From assembly GCF_023715785.1 (NCBI RefSeq), contig NZ_JAMBOX010000016.1, positions 1-64,000 on the forward strand: DNA of 64,000 nucleotides, written 5' to 3'. This stretch comes from Neobacillus niacini (GTDB lineage Bacteria > Bacillota > Bacilli > Bacillales > Cytobacillaceae). The translations under genes and the position numbers were made by a program. Position 1 is the first letter of the stretch. Each line of letters starts with the position of its first letter. The notes below the pieces were generated by a model that saw nothing but the letters and a program-made list of their open reading frames with translations, did no database searches and was not told the origin of the DNA. This document shows positions 35,441-43,737 of the stretch, in pieces.

Positions 35441-36222
35441 TAGGAGAGACCAATATTAAATTTTAAGTCTATATTTAAGTCGGGCTCATTATTATTATTT
35501 TGTTTAATCGTAAAGAAGTATTTGCATCTTTCACCAAGCATAATGTGTTTTGATATCACGACTGCCTTGCTGTCATCATAAAGTATACGTTCAACAGATA
35601 AAGCTGGCTTTCCAACGTCCGATTGTAACTGATTTGCTTCAAATTCATTTAGAGTGATCGGTTCGATATCAATAACGGAATGGGTAATCTGAATTTTGCA
35701 CTCATTCTTTAAGTAATCAAATAAAACCAACTTTTCCAAATTTTTATCAGTTATATTTGGGACTAAACAAAAAGGGATGCAGGTTGTTGCTAAAATCAAA
35801 GGTTGACGATCAGCGAAAAGTACCCCACTATATTTAAATATTTGATCAGAGTTGTTTAACTGAAATGTATTTAATATTCGTTGGGGAATATATTGATCGG
35901 TTCCAGAAAAAATTACTTTCATACTGGGTACTAATCCTTGAGCCGTGACTTGATGGGCATAGGCTAATTCACCAGTTAAGTCCTGTAAGACTTTTCTATT
36001 GGCGACAAATGTACCTACCCCTTGTTTTTTTTCAATTAGGCCTTCAAATAAGAGATCGTTTAGTGCTTTTCTTGCAGTAGCTCGGCTAATATTATATTGC
36101 TCCATTAGTTCTCTTTCAGAGGGAACCTTTTCGCCTTCCTTCCAGGAGCCATCTTTTATTTTTTCTTTAATAATTTCCTTTAATTGATAATAGAGTGGTA
36201 AAACACTTTTTTCATCTAACAT
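35440..36222 (-). CDS. GntR/HutC-family regulator (HTH plus UTRA), paralog
   Basis: This 260-residue repressor is paralogous to 18357-19130. The shared N-terminus is MLDEKSVLPLYYQLKEIIKE, with winged helix VPSERELMEQYNISRATARK and KKQGVGTFV, then a UTRA domain. It is transcribed towards the catabolic block, convergent with it. Two related repressors at the two ends of one block suggest nested control or a duplication, with each sensing a different intermediate. Its own promoter carries the shared operator-like sequence. Confidence 0.85.
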   Translation of the reverse strand: MLDEKSVLPLYYQLKEIIKEKIKDGSWKEGEKVPSERELMEQYNISRATARKALNDLLFEGLIEKKQGVGTFVANRKVLQDLTGELAYAHQVTAQGLVPSMKVIFSGTDQYIPQRILNTFQLNNSDQIFKYSGVLFADRQPLILATTCIPFCLVPNITDKNLEKLVLFDYLKNECKIQITHSVIDIEPITLNEFEANQLQSDVGKPALSVERILYDDSKAVVISKHIMLGERCKYFFTIKQNNNNEPDLNIDLKFNIGLS

Positions 36223-36256
36223 AACATCAACTCTTCCCCGTAATAAGCCTTAATAT

Positions 36257-36277
36257 GTTATCCGTACCACTATTATA
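36257..36277 (-). promoter_or_regulatory. Promoter -10 and operator-like site of the second GntR gene
   Basis: On the minus strand TATAAT (36272-36277) is followed after two bases by TGGTACGGATAAC (36257-36269). This differs by one base from the site at 18237-18249. The -35 is weak (TTAGAA, 18-nt spacer). The position over the transcription start fits autorepression. Confidence 0.6.
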
Positions 36278-36334
36278 GCATAATAAAATTCAGAATTCTA
36301 AAAATTCATTAAAAATAGATTGATAGCCGCTAAA

Positions 36335-37177
36335 CTATTTTGCATCCCATGTGTAAACCAACGGATGATTACTAAAGGGATCATCATATATAGTATTTGG
36401 ATACCCAAATTCTTCGTAAATGGCGTCGTAATAACGGCGCTTAAATTGTTTCATCAGAATCCCGTAGAAGTAAGCAATCGGGTTTTTAACGGAAGGGGGC
36501 ATTTTTATTTTCCGAACAAGCTGTTTAAACGAATCAATCGCCACTTTCAGCATCCGTTCTCGTTCAGTTTCGCTGTTATTGCGATAGGCAGCAACCTCCG
36601 TCATGTGCCAGTATTCTTCGATTGTCTTGGCATCAGAATAGAAATACTTAACCAACTGAACAAACTCCTGTGGAACACGGTTGCTAACATATGTATGGTC
36701 CAATACGAACGGTTCTTCTTTACGTTTATTATTCTTTTGATCTTTTTCAGTTTTTAAAAGATTATTAGTTTCTTTTGGGAGGTTCATTATTTCGGCTTTG
36801 GGTGGTTCATTTGCAGGAAAACGATTAAACACATACAGGTTGCTGGACTGTGAGCCGTTTTTTCCTTCAGTTTCATGAACGGTGAGAATACCGATTTCCT
36901 TTGCTTTCAGGACCATCCGTTTGAAAGTGGAACGGGAAATGCCATTGTCATGAAATTCCTCATGAATCGCCTTCAGGATCGTGCCAATTTTCGCATTGCA
37001 AACACCAGGGATTTTAGCCGCAAAGCGAACCAGCCGTTTTAATCCCATCAATTCTCCTTTTGAAAAATCGTCCTTGTGCTCCAGCATCCACATTTCCATA
37101 TTGTGATTAAAATCTGCTAAATTGGCAAACTGCGAATACTCTTCGAATCCTTCAATGTTTCCAGATTTAATGCTCAT
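36335..37177 (-). CDS. Helix-turn-helix protein divergent from module copy 2
   Basis: This 280-residue protein has a predicted winged-helix region (about 35-115, GELMGLKRLVRFAAKIPGVC then ISRSTFKRMVLKAKEIGIL), a charged linker (125-160) and a C-terminal helical domain. It resembles Bacillus replication-initiator-like HTH proteins of plasmid/phage type but I cannot name it. It is divergent from gene A, sharing 291 nt with the conserved palindrome. A 3' relic of a paralog sits at 42540-42655. It may regulate or replicate with the module. Confidence 0.6.
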   Translation of the reverse strand: MSIKSGNIEGFEEYSQFANLADFNHNMEMWMLEHKDDFSKGELMGLKRLVRFAAKIPGVCNAKIGTILKAIHEEFHDNGISRSTFKRMVLKAKEIGILTVHETEGKNGSQSSNLYVFNRFPANEPPKAEIMNLPKETNNLLKTEKDQKNNKRKEEPFVLDHTYVSNRVPQEFVQLVKYFYSDAKTIEEYWHMTEVAAYRNNSETERERMLKVAIDSFKQLVRKIKMPPSVKNPIAYFYGILMKQFKRRYYDAIYEEFGYPNTIYDDPFSNHPLVYTWDAK

Positions 37178-37259
37178 GTTTATCCTGCCACCCTATACGT
37201 TAAAGTCCATTCGTTTCCACGAATCCGGCACCCCTACAATATCGTGAATGGCAGTTTTC

Positions 37260-37355
37260 ATCGAATAGCAAAAAATCAATTTTGAACGTCATTTTTGCGT
37301 TGAAAACGCTTTCTTTTGCTTCAAAAATGATTTTTGAACGCCTTTTTTGCAATTT
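37260..37355 (+). repeat. Regulatory-like repeat block, copy 2, with 19-bp palindrome
   Basis: TTTTGAACGTCATTTTTGCG (from 37277) and TTTTGAACGCCTTTTTTGCA (from 37331) are direct repeats. The perfect palindrome TTCAAAAATGATTTTTGAA spans 37320-37338, identical to 12005-12023. The block lies between the divergent HTH gene and gene A. The GAAAACGCTTTC at 37309 resembles a catabolite-response half-match but is not conserved in copy 1. Confidence 0.6.
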
Positions 37356-37468
37356 AAGTCGTTTTTCTGCTTATTTTGGAATGCTGTTTCTATTGTGTCC
37401 CTTTGTCAATAAAACAGTTTCAGATTATCATAAATGTTATACTTTTATTAAATATGAAGGGTGGGATT

Positions 37469-38251
37469 GTGGTGCTAGACAAACTTGCCAATGCGTTAAG
37501 GTTAAGAGGTTTTCTTATTCAGAAGAAAGATGATCATATTTACATTGAAAAAGGGAATCCTGACGGGGAATTGTTTTATCTAGAAGAGATGTTTCGAGTA
37601 TTAGGAATATCTATAAAACTGGAAGACAGAAACATATATTTACTCGACGACCATATCGAAGAGAGGGCTATACACAACATAATCTGGTATAAAGCAAGCA
37701 ACCATGAGGCTGGCGGGGGTAGTGGATGGTCCTCCTGGAAATATTTTATCAAGAGAAACCATGGGCCAAAAATCAATACCTTTGTACTTGAGACGGGAGT
37801 CGCGTTACTGGTAAAAGCATTGAGCGCTGCTGGGATTGTTACCATCTGCAGCTGCGATGGCCATGGCAAAAGAAGTCCTTTCATTGCATTCTGTGGCAGG
37901 CATAACGCAATATGGTTTTCTATTTTATTGAATGAAGTGAAAGATAAGTTAAAGCTAAATTATGAATGGTATTTTCATAATGTTGATATACGGGATGTTA
38001 GTTTAGTAGCCAAAAGAAAACCGGAAGGATGGGACCTGGACCTGGTACTTGAAGATACCGTGCAAATGGCCGATTACTTTCTTGCTGGAGCAGCGAGTTT
38101 ATCGAAACTGAAAAGGGAAGTTTTTGGCGGAAATTACAAAACCACTCGCAAAACCATACGTGAAATGGATTATGAACAGTTGTCCCAATGGATGAATAAT
38201 AAATATCAAACTCATTTGTTAAATGTAATTAGTGAGGTGAAGGTTCCATGA
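37469..38251 (+). CDS. Module protein A, copy 2 (unknown function, SCDGHG motif)
   Basis: This 260-residue paralog of 12984-13766 has the same length and GTG start (behind GAAGGGTGGGA). An ATG 15 nt upstream is possible but would place the ribosome site inside the gene. Differences cluster at about 20-65, while HEAGGGSGWSSWKYFIKRNH, FVLETGVALLVKALSAAGIV and CSCDGHGKRSPF are nearly unchanged, which marks the probable active region. There is no signal peptide or membrane segment. Gene B follows with an ATGA overlap. Function is unknown. Conservation of the Cys-Asp-Gly-His core suggests metal or nucleotide chemistry, which is only inference. Confidence 0.75.
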   Translation: MVLDKLANALRLRGFLIQKKDDHIYIEKGNPDGELFYLEEMFRVLGISIKLEDRNIYLLDDHIEERAIHNIIWYKASNHEAGGGSGWSSWKYFIKRNHGPKINTFVLETGVALLVKALSAAGIVTICSCDGHGKRSPFIAFCGRHNAIWFSILLNEVKDKLKLNYEWYFHNVDIRDVSLVAKRKPEGWDLDLVLEDTVQMADYFLAGAASLSKLKREVFGGNYKTTRKTIREMDYEQLSQWMNNKYQTHLLNVISEVKVP

Positions 38252-39105
38252 ATCTATGGAAAGAGCCCGAATGGTCGGAAATGCTATTTTCCTATTTGAC
38301 TGCCGGATGGTATGATTGGACCGTTTCCGAACATTTATACAAGAATAATACTCATTGCTGGTCGGTGACCTCGGGCTATTACTCGCACTACATATTAGCC
38401 ACAGCTTTATTACAGCTGTATCGGTTGGAAGACGGTACAAGACCTCGTCAAATGAAAAGAATTGCCACATCACATGCTGCCTTGTGTTCTTTTTTAAAAG
38501 GTGAAATTGAACCTAAGCTTAGAACTGATTTTATTGATTATTTGCAGGCATCATCCCAACAGAAGCACGAAAAGTTATCTGATAAATTAGAAGAAATTGG
38601 CCATGCCCTCTTTTCTGCAAAGAAAGCGCGAGAGTCGCATACCTATCAAGTTCTAGTCGTATCTCATCAAACATTAGGCGATGTCACCAACAAATTTGGT
38701 GACAATACCATCAATGTTAGTGATACCGTTGAAAAAATAAGTGGGTATATTTTAGAACTTTCGTCCGTCATAAATGATTTCGTGATAAATTTTGTATTTG
38801 ATGTGATTACCAATTTGGATGAGCCAATTAAACATTACCACTTAAAGCATTTCCTTGAGGAGATTGGTGACTTTTACGCACTTGTCGAAAAAGAGAACGT
38901 CATGCCAATCCCAACTGCATTGGCACATTCTATTCATTCCATAAATTCGAGAGTTTTTGAGGTATTAAGGGAAGAAAAATGTCCAAGATACAGGGATTTT
39001 AAACAAAACATATCCTCGTTTAGTGAAAAATGGTATTCCTATAACGAATTAAAGAAAAATCTGATTCAACTGGAACGGGCAATCAGTATATTAGATACGA
39101 AATAA
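38248..39105 (+). CDS. Module protein B, copy 2 (HEPN-like), intact
   Basis: This is a 285-residue, largely helical protein. Residues 20-80 look like a HEPN domain. WYDWTVSEHLYKNN is followed by a Y-rich helix GYYSHYILATALLQLY (43-58) and KRIATSHAALCSFL, where R71 and H76 give the R-x4-H motif of HEPN ribonucleases. The C-terminal half (145-285) carries a second helical bundle with a conserved KHYHLKHFLEEIGDFYALVE segment. HEPN proteins are common toxins or effectors in toxin-antitoxin and phage-defence systems. The start overlaps the gene A stop (ATGA), so the pair is probably stoichiometric. The family is not otherwise recognised. Confidence 0.65.
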   Translation: MNLWKEPEWSEMLFSYLTAGWYDWTVSEHLYKNNTHCWSVTSGYYSHYILATALLQLYRLEDGTRPRQMKRIATSHAALCSFLKGEIEPKLRTDFIDYLQASSQQKHEKLSDKLEEIGHALFSAKKARESHTYQVLVVSHQTLGDVTNKFGDNTINVSDTVEKISGYILELSSVINDFVINFVFDVITNLDEPIKHYHLKHFLEEIGDFYALVEKENVMPIPTALAHSIHSINSRVFEVLREEKCPRYRDFKQNISSFSEKWYSYNELKKNLIQLERAISILDTK

Positions 39106-39505
39106 GCCTTTTTTAAAAGGGTAATGATTCCGCAAAATGCCACTTTTCGGATTCCCAGAAGTATGATCAAGGAGGCTTAATCAATGTTTGATTGTAGAAT
39201 TGTTCAAAGCTAATAAAGAAGTACAAACGAATAGAATACTTCTTTAGGTCACTTTGACGAAAAATAATATAAGTTTCACAAAAAACATTCATGCTTATTG
39301 GACTATGTAAAGGAGGTTGGACAAGATGGATTCAAATGATATTAATGTTCGTCTTCCTAACGAATCCACTGCTGAGGATATTTAATGAAAAACAATTATT
39401 CAAATGATAATTTCCAAAAAGTACCTAAACCATTTGTCCTTTTAACGTGTATTACTTAAAATAAAGGTAATACAAACAATATCGGAAAAAGGGGGTGCGG
39501 ACTTG
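39106..39505. other. Spacer with two very short open frames
   Basis: AAGGAGG precedes ATG 39184 (9 codons), and AAAGGAGG precedes ATG 39327 (MDSNDINVRLPNESTAEDI, 19 residues). The second is followed by an ATG overlapping region encoding MKNNYSNDNFQKVPKPFVLL and a few more residues. Good ribosome sites on tiny frames suggest beheaded or truncated genes. None can be named. Confidence 0.3.
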
Positions 39506-39781
39506 ATGGATTTAATGACTGGCAAAATGACTAGCAGGGGGCAGGTTACGATTCCAAAAGAGCTTCGGGATCGGTTTAATCTTTCTGAGGGTGATCAATT
39601 TCGTATTTTTGTAAATGAAAAAGATGAAATTAAGCTTGAACTGGTTAAAAGAAGATTATTAAGTGATGTTGTCTGGCCAATTTCCGCAAAAGAACCAATT
39701 GATTTTGAAAAAATACGTGAGAGGGCACATGAGGCAGCAGCAAAAGAAATTTATTCAGAAATGAGTGATCATGATGAATAA
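39506..39781 (+). CDS. AbrB/SpoVT-type antitoxin
   Basis: This 91-residue protein has an N-terminal swapped-hairpin AbrB domain (GKMTSRGQVTIPKELRDRFN, GDQFRIFVN, residues 5-45), the DNA-binding fold of MazE/VapB-type antitoxins. The acidic/helical C-terminus probably wraps the toxin. The start is ATG 39506 after GGGGGTG. The end overlaps the PIN gene by 8 nt, the usual vapBC layout. The promoter region at 39460-39490 contains GGTAATACAA but no clear -35/-10 pair. Confidence 0.8.
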   Translation: MDLMTGKMTSRGQVTIPKELRDRFNLSEGDQFRIFVNEKDEIKLELVKRRLLSDVVWPISAKEPIDFEKIRERAHEAAAKEIYSEMSDHDE

Positions 39782-40178
39782 ATTCTTGGTTGGTGCCAAT
39801 GTTTTGATTCGATTGGTAGTAAAAGACGATTATTCTAAGGTGGAAGTCCTCCGTCAATTAATTGAAAAAGTAGATAACAAAGAACTAATGTTAATAGTTC
39901 CGACTATTACTATTGCAGAATGTTGTTGGTTATTAAAGTCCTTTTATTAATTAAGCAGGCAGGAAATCAGTGAATATCTGTTAAATATTTTGCTAGCTGA
40001 AAATGTTGAAGCAGAAGAATCACATGCTTTACCAGCATTTAAAGTTTTTGCTGAGAAGAATGTTGATTTTGCCGATGCCCTTCTTAGTATAAAATCAAAA
40101 GAAAATATGCCTGTATTAACATGGGATAAGAAGGATTTCAAAAAACTTGATTGTGAATTTTCAGATGATTTGGTTTGA
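39774..40178 (+). pseudogene. PIN-domain toxin (VapC-like), inactivated
   Basis: From ATG 39774 the frame reads MNKFLVGANVLIRLVVKDD, where the catalytic first Asp of the PIN motif (VDTNVLIR) is Gly. The Glu (TIAECCW) and the late Asp (NVDFADALL) remain. A stop at 39948 and frame break interrupt it; the remaining LAENVEAEE...WDKKDFKKLD continues to 40178. Loss of the Asp plus the frame break means no active ribonuclease, although the antitoxin next door is intact. Confidence 0.75.
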
Positions 40179-40242
40179 GGCGGCTTTGGAATTTTTATTT
40201 AAAGAAACTAAAGGGACCGTTTCCCATAATGAAGTTAAGAAG

Positions 40243-40281
40243 AAACATCATGGCTATTAGTAAAAGCTACGATGTTTTTTT
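40243..40281 (+). terminator. Terminator after the toxin-antitoxin pair
   Basis: AAACATC (40243-40249) pairs with GATGTTT (40271-40277), followed by TTTT. Confidence 0.55.
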
Positions 40282-40326
40282 GTCAGCTTCTTATGGAACA
40301 TAAAGTCTTATGTGTCTTTTTAACCA

Positions 40327-40357
40327 ATTTTCATTTTAATATCTATAAAATGAAAAT
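40327..40357. repeat. AT-rich perfect inverted repeat before UPF0158 gene
   Basis: ATTTTCATTTTA and TAAAATGAAAAT are 12-bp perfect arms around a 7-nt loop, immediately before the ribosome site of the next gene. It could be an operator or translational hairpin. Confidence 0.45.
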
Positions 40358-40372
40358 GAAAGGAGAAGATTT

Positions 40373-40829
40373 ATGCAAGCGAAGCTAGAAGATATAATTG
40401 AAGGAATGGAGCTGCAATCAGAGCAAACTAAACCTTTCCTTAATCTTAATACGGGGGAAATCGTTTATGTCTCGCAAGAAGCATTATTGTTTGCCGAAGA
40501 TGATGAGGAATATGACCACTTACCCGAATGGCAACAGGAAGAAGTGAAGACCACTATTTCAATAATTGAAAGTTTCGGTAAGTATGCACCACTCCCTTCC
40601 AGCTTTGATATTAATGAGTATGATGCAAAGATTTTGCTATAGTCTCTCAGATTTGAAATTAAGGAATACCTTACTAGATTCTATAAGTGGAAAAGACGCT
40701 TTTCGACGATTTAAAGACATTGTGTATCATTTAGGTATTTCTGGTAAATGGTATGAATTCCGTGACCAACAATTTAAAGAAATAGCAATAGAATTTTGTA
40801 AAAGGAAAAATATTGATTATAAAGAGTAA
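40373..40829 (+). pseudogene. UPF0158-family protein, frameshifted
   Basis: ATG 40373 behind AAAGGAG starts a UPF0158 protein (LEDIIEGMELQSE, FLNLNTGEIV, LPEWQQEEV, YAPLPSSFDINEYD). The first frame stops at 40642. Two missing bases near 40622-40627 would rejoin it to MMQRFCYSLSDLK, then SISGKDAFRRFKDIVYHLG and KWYEFRDQ, ending at 40829. These include the family's GKGAFRRFKD signature (here GKDAFRRFKD). The complete form would be about 151 residues. The family's function is unknown. Confidence 0.7.
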
Positions 40830-40951
40830 GCGAGGCAATTAGAGGTTTGACTGACCCAGGTGAATTATTCCCATCTTCGCTATGAACTGCTTTAAGACGA
40901 GGCATTCATAACAGGAAAGACCCTTTAATCTTTATAGTATCCTAAAATATA

Positions 40952-41398
40952 TTGTTTTTCATATGGGCAGGTGTACTTAGTGAGTGGGATGTTAACGAAG
41001 GACGAAATTCAAGACAGGAAAATTCAGTTGCACAAACAAGTACAAAACGTCAAGGGTATGCAAAACAGCAAATCTCGCCTACTCAAGAACAGCCTATCTT
41101 CCTCATTTCGTTAAAGTCAGGCAGCACAGGTCTTAATTTAACCGGAGCTGATACGGTGATTTTATATGATTTGTGGTGGAATCCGGCAGTGGAAGAACAG
41201 GCGGCAGGAAGGGCGCATCGAATTGCCCAAAAGAATGTGGTCCAGGTGATTCGTTTAATTGCTCAAGGTACAATTGAAGAAAAAATCTATGAACTCCAGC
41301 AAAACAAAAAAGAATTGATTGGAGCATTGGTCGACTCCCAGGATCAAGCGTTATCGAGCTTAACCGAACAAGAAATTAGAGAGATACTGAGTATATAA
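40952..41398 (+). pseudogene. SNF2-family helicase, C-terminal fragment
   Basis: The frame contains ISLKSGSTGLNLTGADTVIL, then YDLWWNPAVEEQAAGRAHRI and AQ. These are motifs V and VI of SNF2/Rad54-type helicases, followed by the usual IEEKIYELQQNKKELIGALV tail. The first ~50 codons are not SNF2-like and the N-terminal ATPase lobe is absent. It is a 5'-truncated remnant of a bacterial SNF2 protein, whose relatives often sit in defence islands (for example DISARM-like loci) or as HepA/RapA relatives. Confidence 0.7.
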
Positions 41399-41459
41399 AG
41401 AAGTGGTAGGCGCCTTTCAGAATGTGGGAAGGTTCCTGGTGAGGGTGGTTGACTGGTGT

Positions 41460-41912
41460 ATGGCAAACAAGAAAAATAATAAGAATAACACACCGAGAAG
41501 GAAGCGGTATACTAGGTCCGGCCGTCTTCAAAACGCTAAGAAGTGGGCCGAACAGTACAATGGAAAAAATCTTGCAAAAGGGTATAGTAAGTGGTTTGGT
41601 GTTGACCTATTATGTGCCATCACAGAATTAGAAATGCTGGGCTATCAATTTAAACAGTCTTATAAAGAACAGGTCAAACATTCTTGTAAAGCCAAACAGA
41701 AACAAACGGACAAAAGAAAGCTCGAAAATGCACAAATGGAAGAAGATTTTAGTGATGAGATGTTTTATTTCATTGCGGGATATACGGAAGGTGGAGCTCC
41801 TTTTGGTATAACTTGGGGAGAAATGGAAGAAGAGTCTGATGAAAATTTTAATTTGAAAAGTACAAATAGTAAATTTGTTTTTCATCGAAGTGACGATGAT
41901 CTCCCATTTTAA
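41460..41912 (+). CDS. Hypothetical protein commonly downstream of helicases
   Basis: This 150-residue basic protein starts at ATG 41460. The N-terminus is Lys/Arg/Asn-rich (KKNNKNNTPRRKRYTRSGRL), followed by a conserved-looking core NLAKGYSKWFGVDLLCAITE then LEMLGYQF. The tail after about residue 90 is acidic. It was probably cotranscribed with the former SNF2 gene 62 nt upstream. I recall similar sequences beside SNF2 helicase genes in bacilli but cannot give a function. It may bind nucleic acid through the basic tail. Confidence 0.5.
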   Translation: MANKKNNKNNTPRRKRYTRSGRLQNAKKWAEQYNGKNLAKGYSKWFGVDLLCAITELEMLGYQFKQSYKEQVKHSCKAKQKQTDKRKLENAQMEEDFSDEMFYFIAGYTEGGAPFGITWGEMEEESDENFNLKSTNSKFVFHRSDDDLPF

Positions 41913-41940
41913 GAATTTGGAGATTTTATTATAAATGGGA

Positions 41941-41980
41941 AAATAGATTAGCCAAGCCTTGGTCTACTCTATTTTTCTTA
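41941..41980 (+). terminator. Terminator after 41460-41912
   Basis: AAATAG...CCAAG-CC-TTGG...CTATTT forms a hairpin followed by TTCTTA. Confidence 0.55.
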
Positions 41981-42539
41981 TAGACTCCTCAGCGGTATAA
42001 TTTAGGTGAAAAGAATGAAAGAATGGGAGTGCACAGGATGAATCGTGAGTTTTTTGAAAAATATTAATTAAAGGATATATACATAGCTATGGTGCCGTGT
42101 ACCGCCCGACTTTTGTCGAAGAATGACAGCGTTGTTTTTGCTTAGCCCCAATGTAGAAATTTACTGTTATTTCCTGTCCATTTATTGCCGAATATTATGC
42201 CCTGATAAGTTGTATTACAGCGCAATTAGTTATACAATACGGATGTCAACGCTAAGCTAGAATTTACAGATTTCCGTGAAAAGGGAAGACTGTACTTAAC
42301 AATTTAAACTAATTATAGAAGCGATGAATTATTGTTTTTCATTTAACGAAGACTCTTCATTTAAATGTCTCCCTAGGTTACTTAAAAATGTTTTCACCGT
42401 ACTGGTCAACAATTCTGGCAGATTATGGACTCACCTAATCCTCTTTTTTGTGCATTTTGAACAGGGAATAAACCTCTATAATTACCCACTAACCAAAATA
42501 ATCTCTAATCATATAAAGTAGTGTTCTATATATAGTTTT
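41981..42539. other. Gene-poor interval
   Basis: It contains a promoter-like AT-rich stretch, a 9-codon beheaded frame at about 42039 with a ribosome site, and a 65-codon plus-strand frame at 42324-42521 with no ribosome site that I do not believe. No supported gene. Confidence 0.35.
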
Positions 42540-42655
42540 CCGTTACATAAAGAACAAACGGATTTTCGCTAAAGGGATCGTAATAATTCGTATTCGGATA
42601 CCCGATTCTTTGGATAGTTCCTCATAATAAAGAGCATTAAATAATTGGTGATGAC
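42540..42655 (-). pseudogene. 3' relic of a paralog of the 36335-37177 HTH gene
   Basis: The plus-strand text GCTAAAGGGATCGTAATAAT then ATTCGGATACCCGATTCTT matches the 3' end of the HTH gene at 36370-36440 (ACTAAAGGGATCATCATATA then TTTGGATACCCAAATTCTT). On the minus strand both encode Y-P-N-x-x-Y-D-P-F-S-x-N/H-P. Only about 115 nt survive. It shows that this locus once held a third copy of at least the HTH part of the cassette. Confidence 0.65.
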
Positions 42656-42852
42656 TGGCACCGCCCGATTAACTACCAGTTATGCGTGGGATACCCACAA
42701 ATACATATTTTCTCTATAAAGTTAAAGTATAATAGAACCAAAGGTTTTGAGGAGAGGAGAATTTCAATAAAAAAGAAAGTATTCAAAAGATTAATGGAAT
42801 TAGAAAGGCAGCCATTGAAATAGCAAATCTTGGTGTTCAAATTAATAAACTA

Positions 42853-43551
42853 TTGGAGAAAGTGTTGAAAGCAGTTTCTCCTTTAGCAGAAATTAACTGG
42901 GATGAAGTTGAGAAAAATTGGATCTATGCTGGTGAATCTTTGGCCCGTAGAGGTTGGACGCTTCCAATGAATATGACTCCAGCGGAAACTGTCGGGATAT
43001 CCAAAATTGGTAGTCTGGAAGAGTTGGATAAAGCGTTTGATGTATACTATTCCACTGGCAACGAGTATGAGCATATAAAAAAGGATATTCTTGAACATGA
43101 TTTTGTTAAAAATTGGAGGGAATTACTTAAACAATGCTTTGATAATTACGAAAGCGGAAAGTATTTTGTTTCCATTCCGAGTTTATTCATCGTAATTGAA
43201 AATCTTGGTCATATGCTTATTTCACCAAGATTTCAAAAATATATAGCTTCGATTAAGGGGAAGAGAAGGCCCCCTTTGAGAGACCAGTTTACAACAGTAA
43301 AGCAAGAAATTGAGCAAGACAGAATGTATATCATCATCTATGTTTCGGTAGTGACATTTTTAAATGAAGTATTTAAGGCAGGAAACTTTGATAAAAACGA
43401 AACAAGATTTCCAATAATTAACCGTGACTGGGTACTACACGGAAGAGACATTCCGAGCAACTGGAATAGAGTAGACGCTTTGAGATTATTCCATGCAATA
43501 CACACAATTTTGGAGTTGGATTTTCTACTGGAGGAATCAGGGGAAAGATAG
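42853..43551 (+). CDS. HEPN-like hypothetical protein, start codon uncertain
   Basis: The frame is open from 42751, where GGAGAGGAGA (42751-42760) is an obvious ribosome site, and the codons after it read protein-like (NKKESIQKINGIRKAAIEIA). There is no ATG/GTG/TTG until TTG 42853, which lacks a ribosome site. The true start may be mutated or a rare ATT/ATA. The 232-residue minimal protein ends in a HEPN-type motif IINRDWVLHGRDI, with R191-x4-H196 like the NRH..LHG signature of Apea/RloC-like HEPN domains. A helical ~100-190 region precedes it. It is probably a defence or stress RNase-like protein. Confidence 0.55.
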   Translation: MEKVLKAVSPLAEINWDEVEKNWIYAGESLARRGWTLPMNMTPAETVGISKIGSLEELDKAFDVYYSTGNEYEHIKKDILEHDFVKNWRELLKQCFDNYESGKYFVSIPSLFIVIENLGHMLISPRFQKYIASIKGKRRPPLRDQFTTVKQEIEQDRMYIIIYVSVVTFLNEVFKAGNFDKNETRFPIINRDWVLHGRDIPSNWNRVDALRLFHAIHTILELDFLLEESGER

Positions 43552-43737
43552 CCAATGGTAAATCTTCTAAGAATATTATAATAAAAACATTAAAAATCTT
43601 CACTAGCTGTTGATCAACCTTATCCTAATGATATGGATGGCTATCGGCAAAATTAAATGATGAAAATTGCACCTTTTAAAGAGCTTATAAACAATTACGT
43701 TATAACAAAAAATAAAAGTCAGAGGAACGATGTTTAT

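Noticed and set aside
36320..36757. Plus-strand 145-codon frame antisense to the HTH gene
   Set aside because: A shadow of the minus-strand gene at 36335-37177, with no ribosome site of its own.
37309..37320. Catabolite-response (cre) element GAAAACGCTTTC
   Set aside because: Imperfect at the ends and not conserved in the matching block at 11980-12000; probably chance within the repeat.
42324..42521. 65-codon plus-strand frame with hydrophobic residues
   Set aside because: No ribosome site, and it sits between relic sequences; composition looks like noncoding AT-rich DNA.
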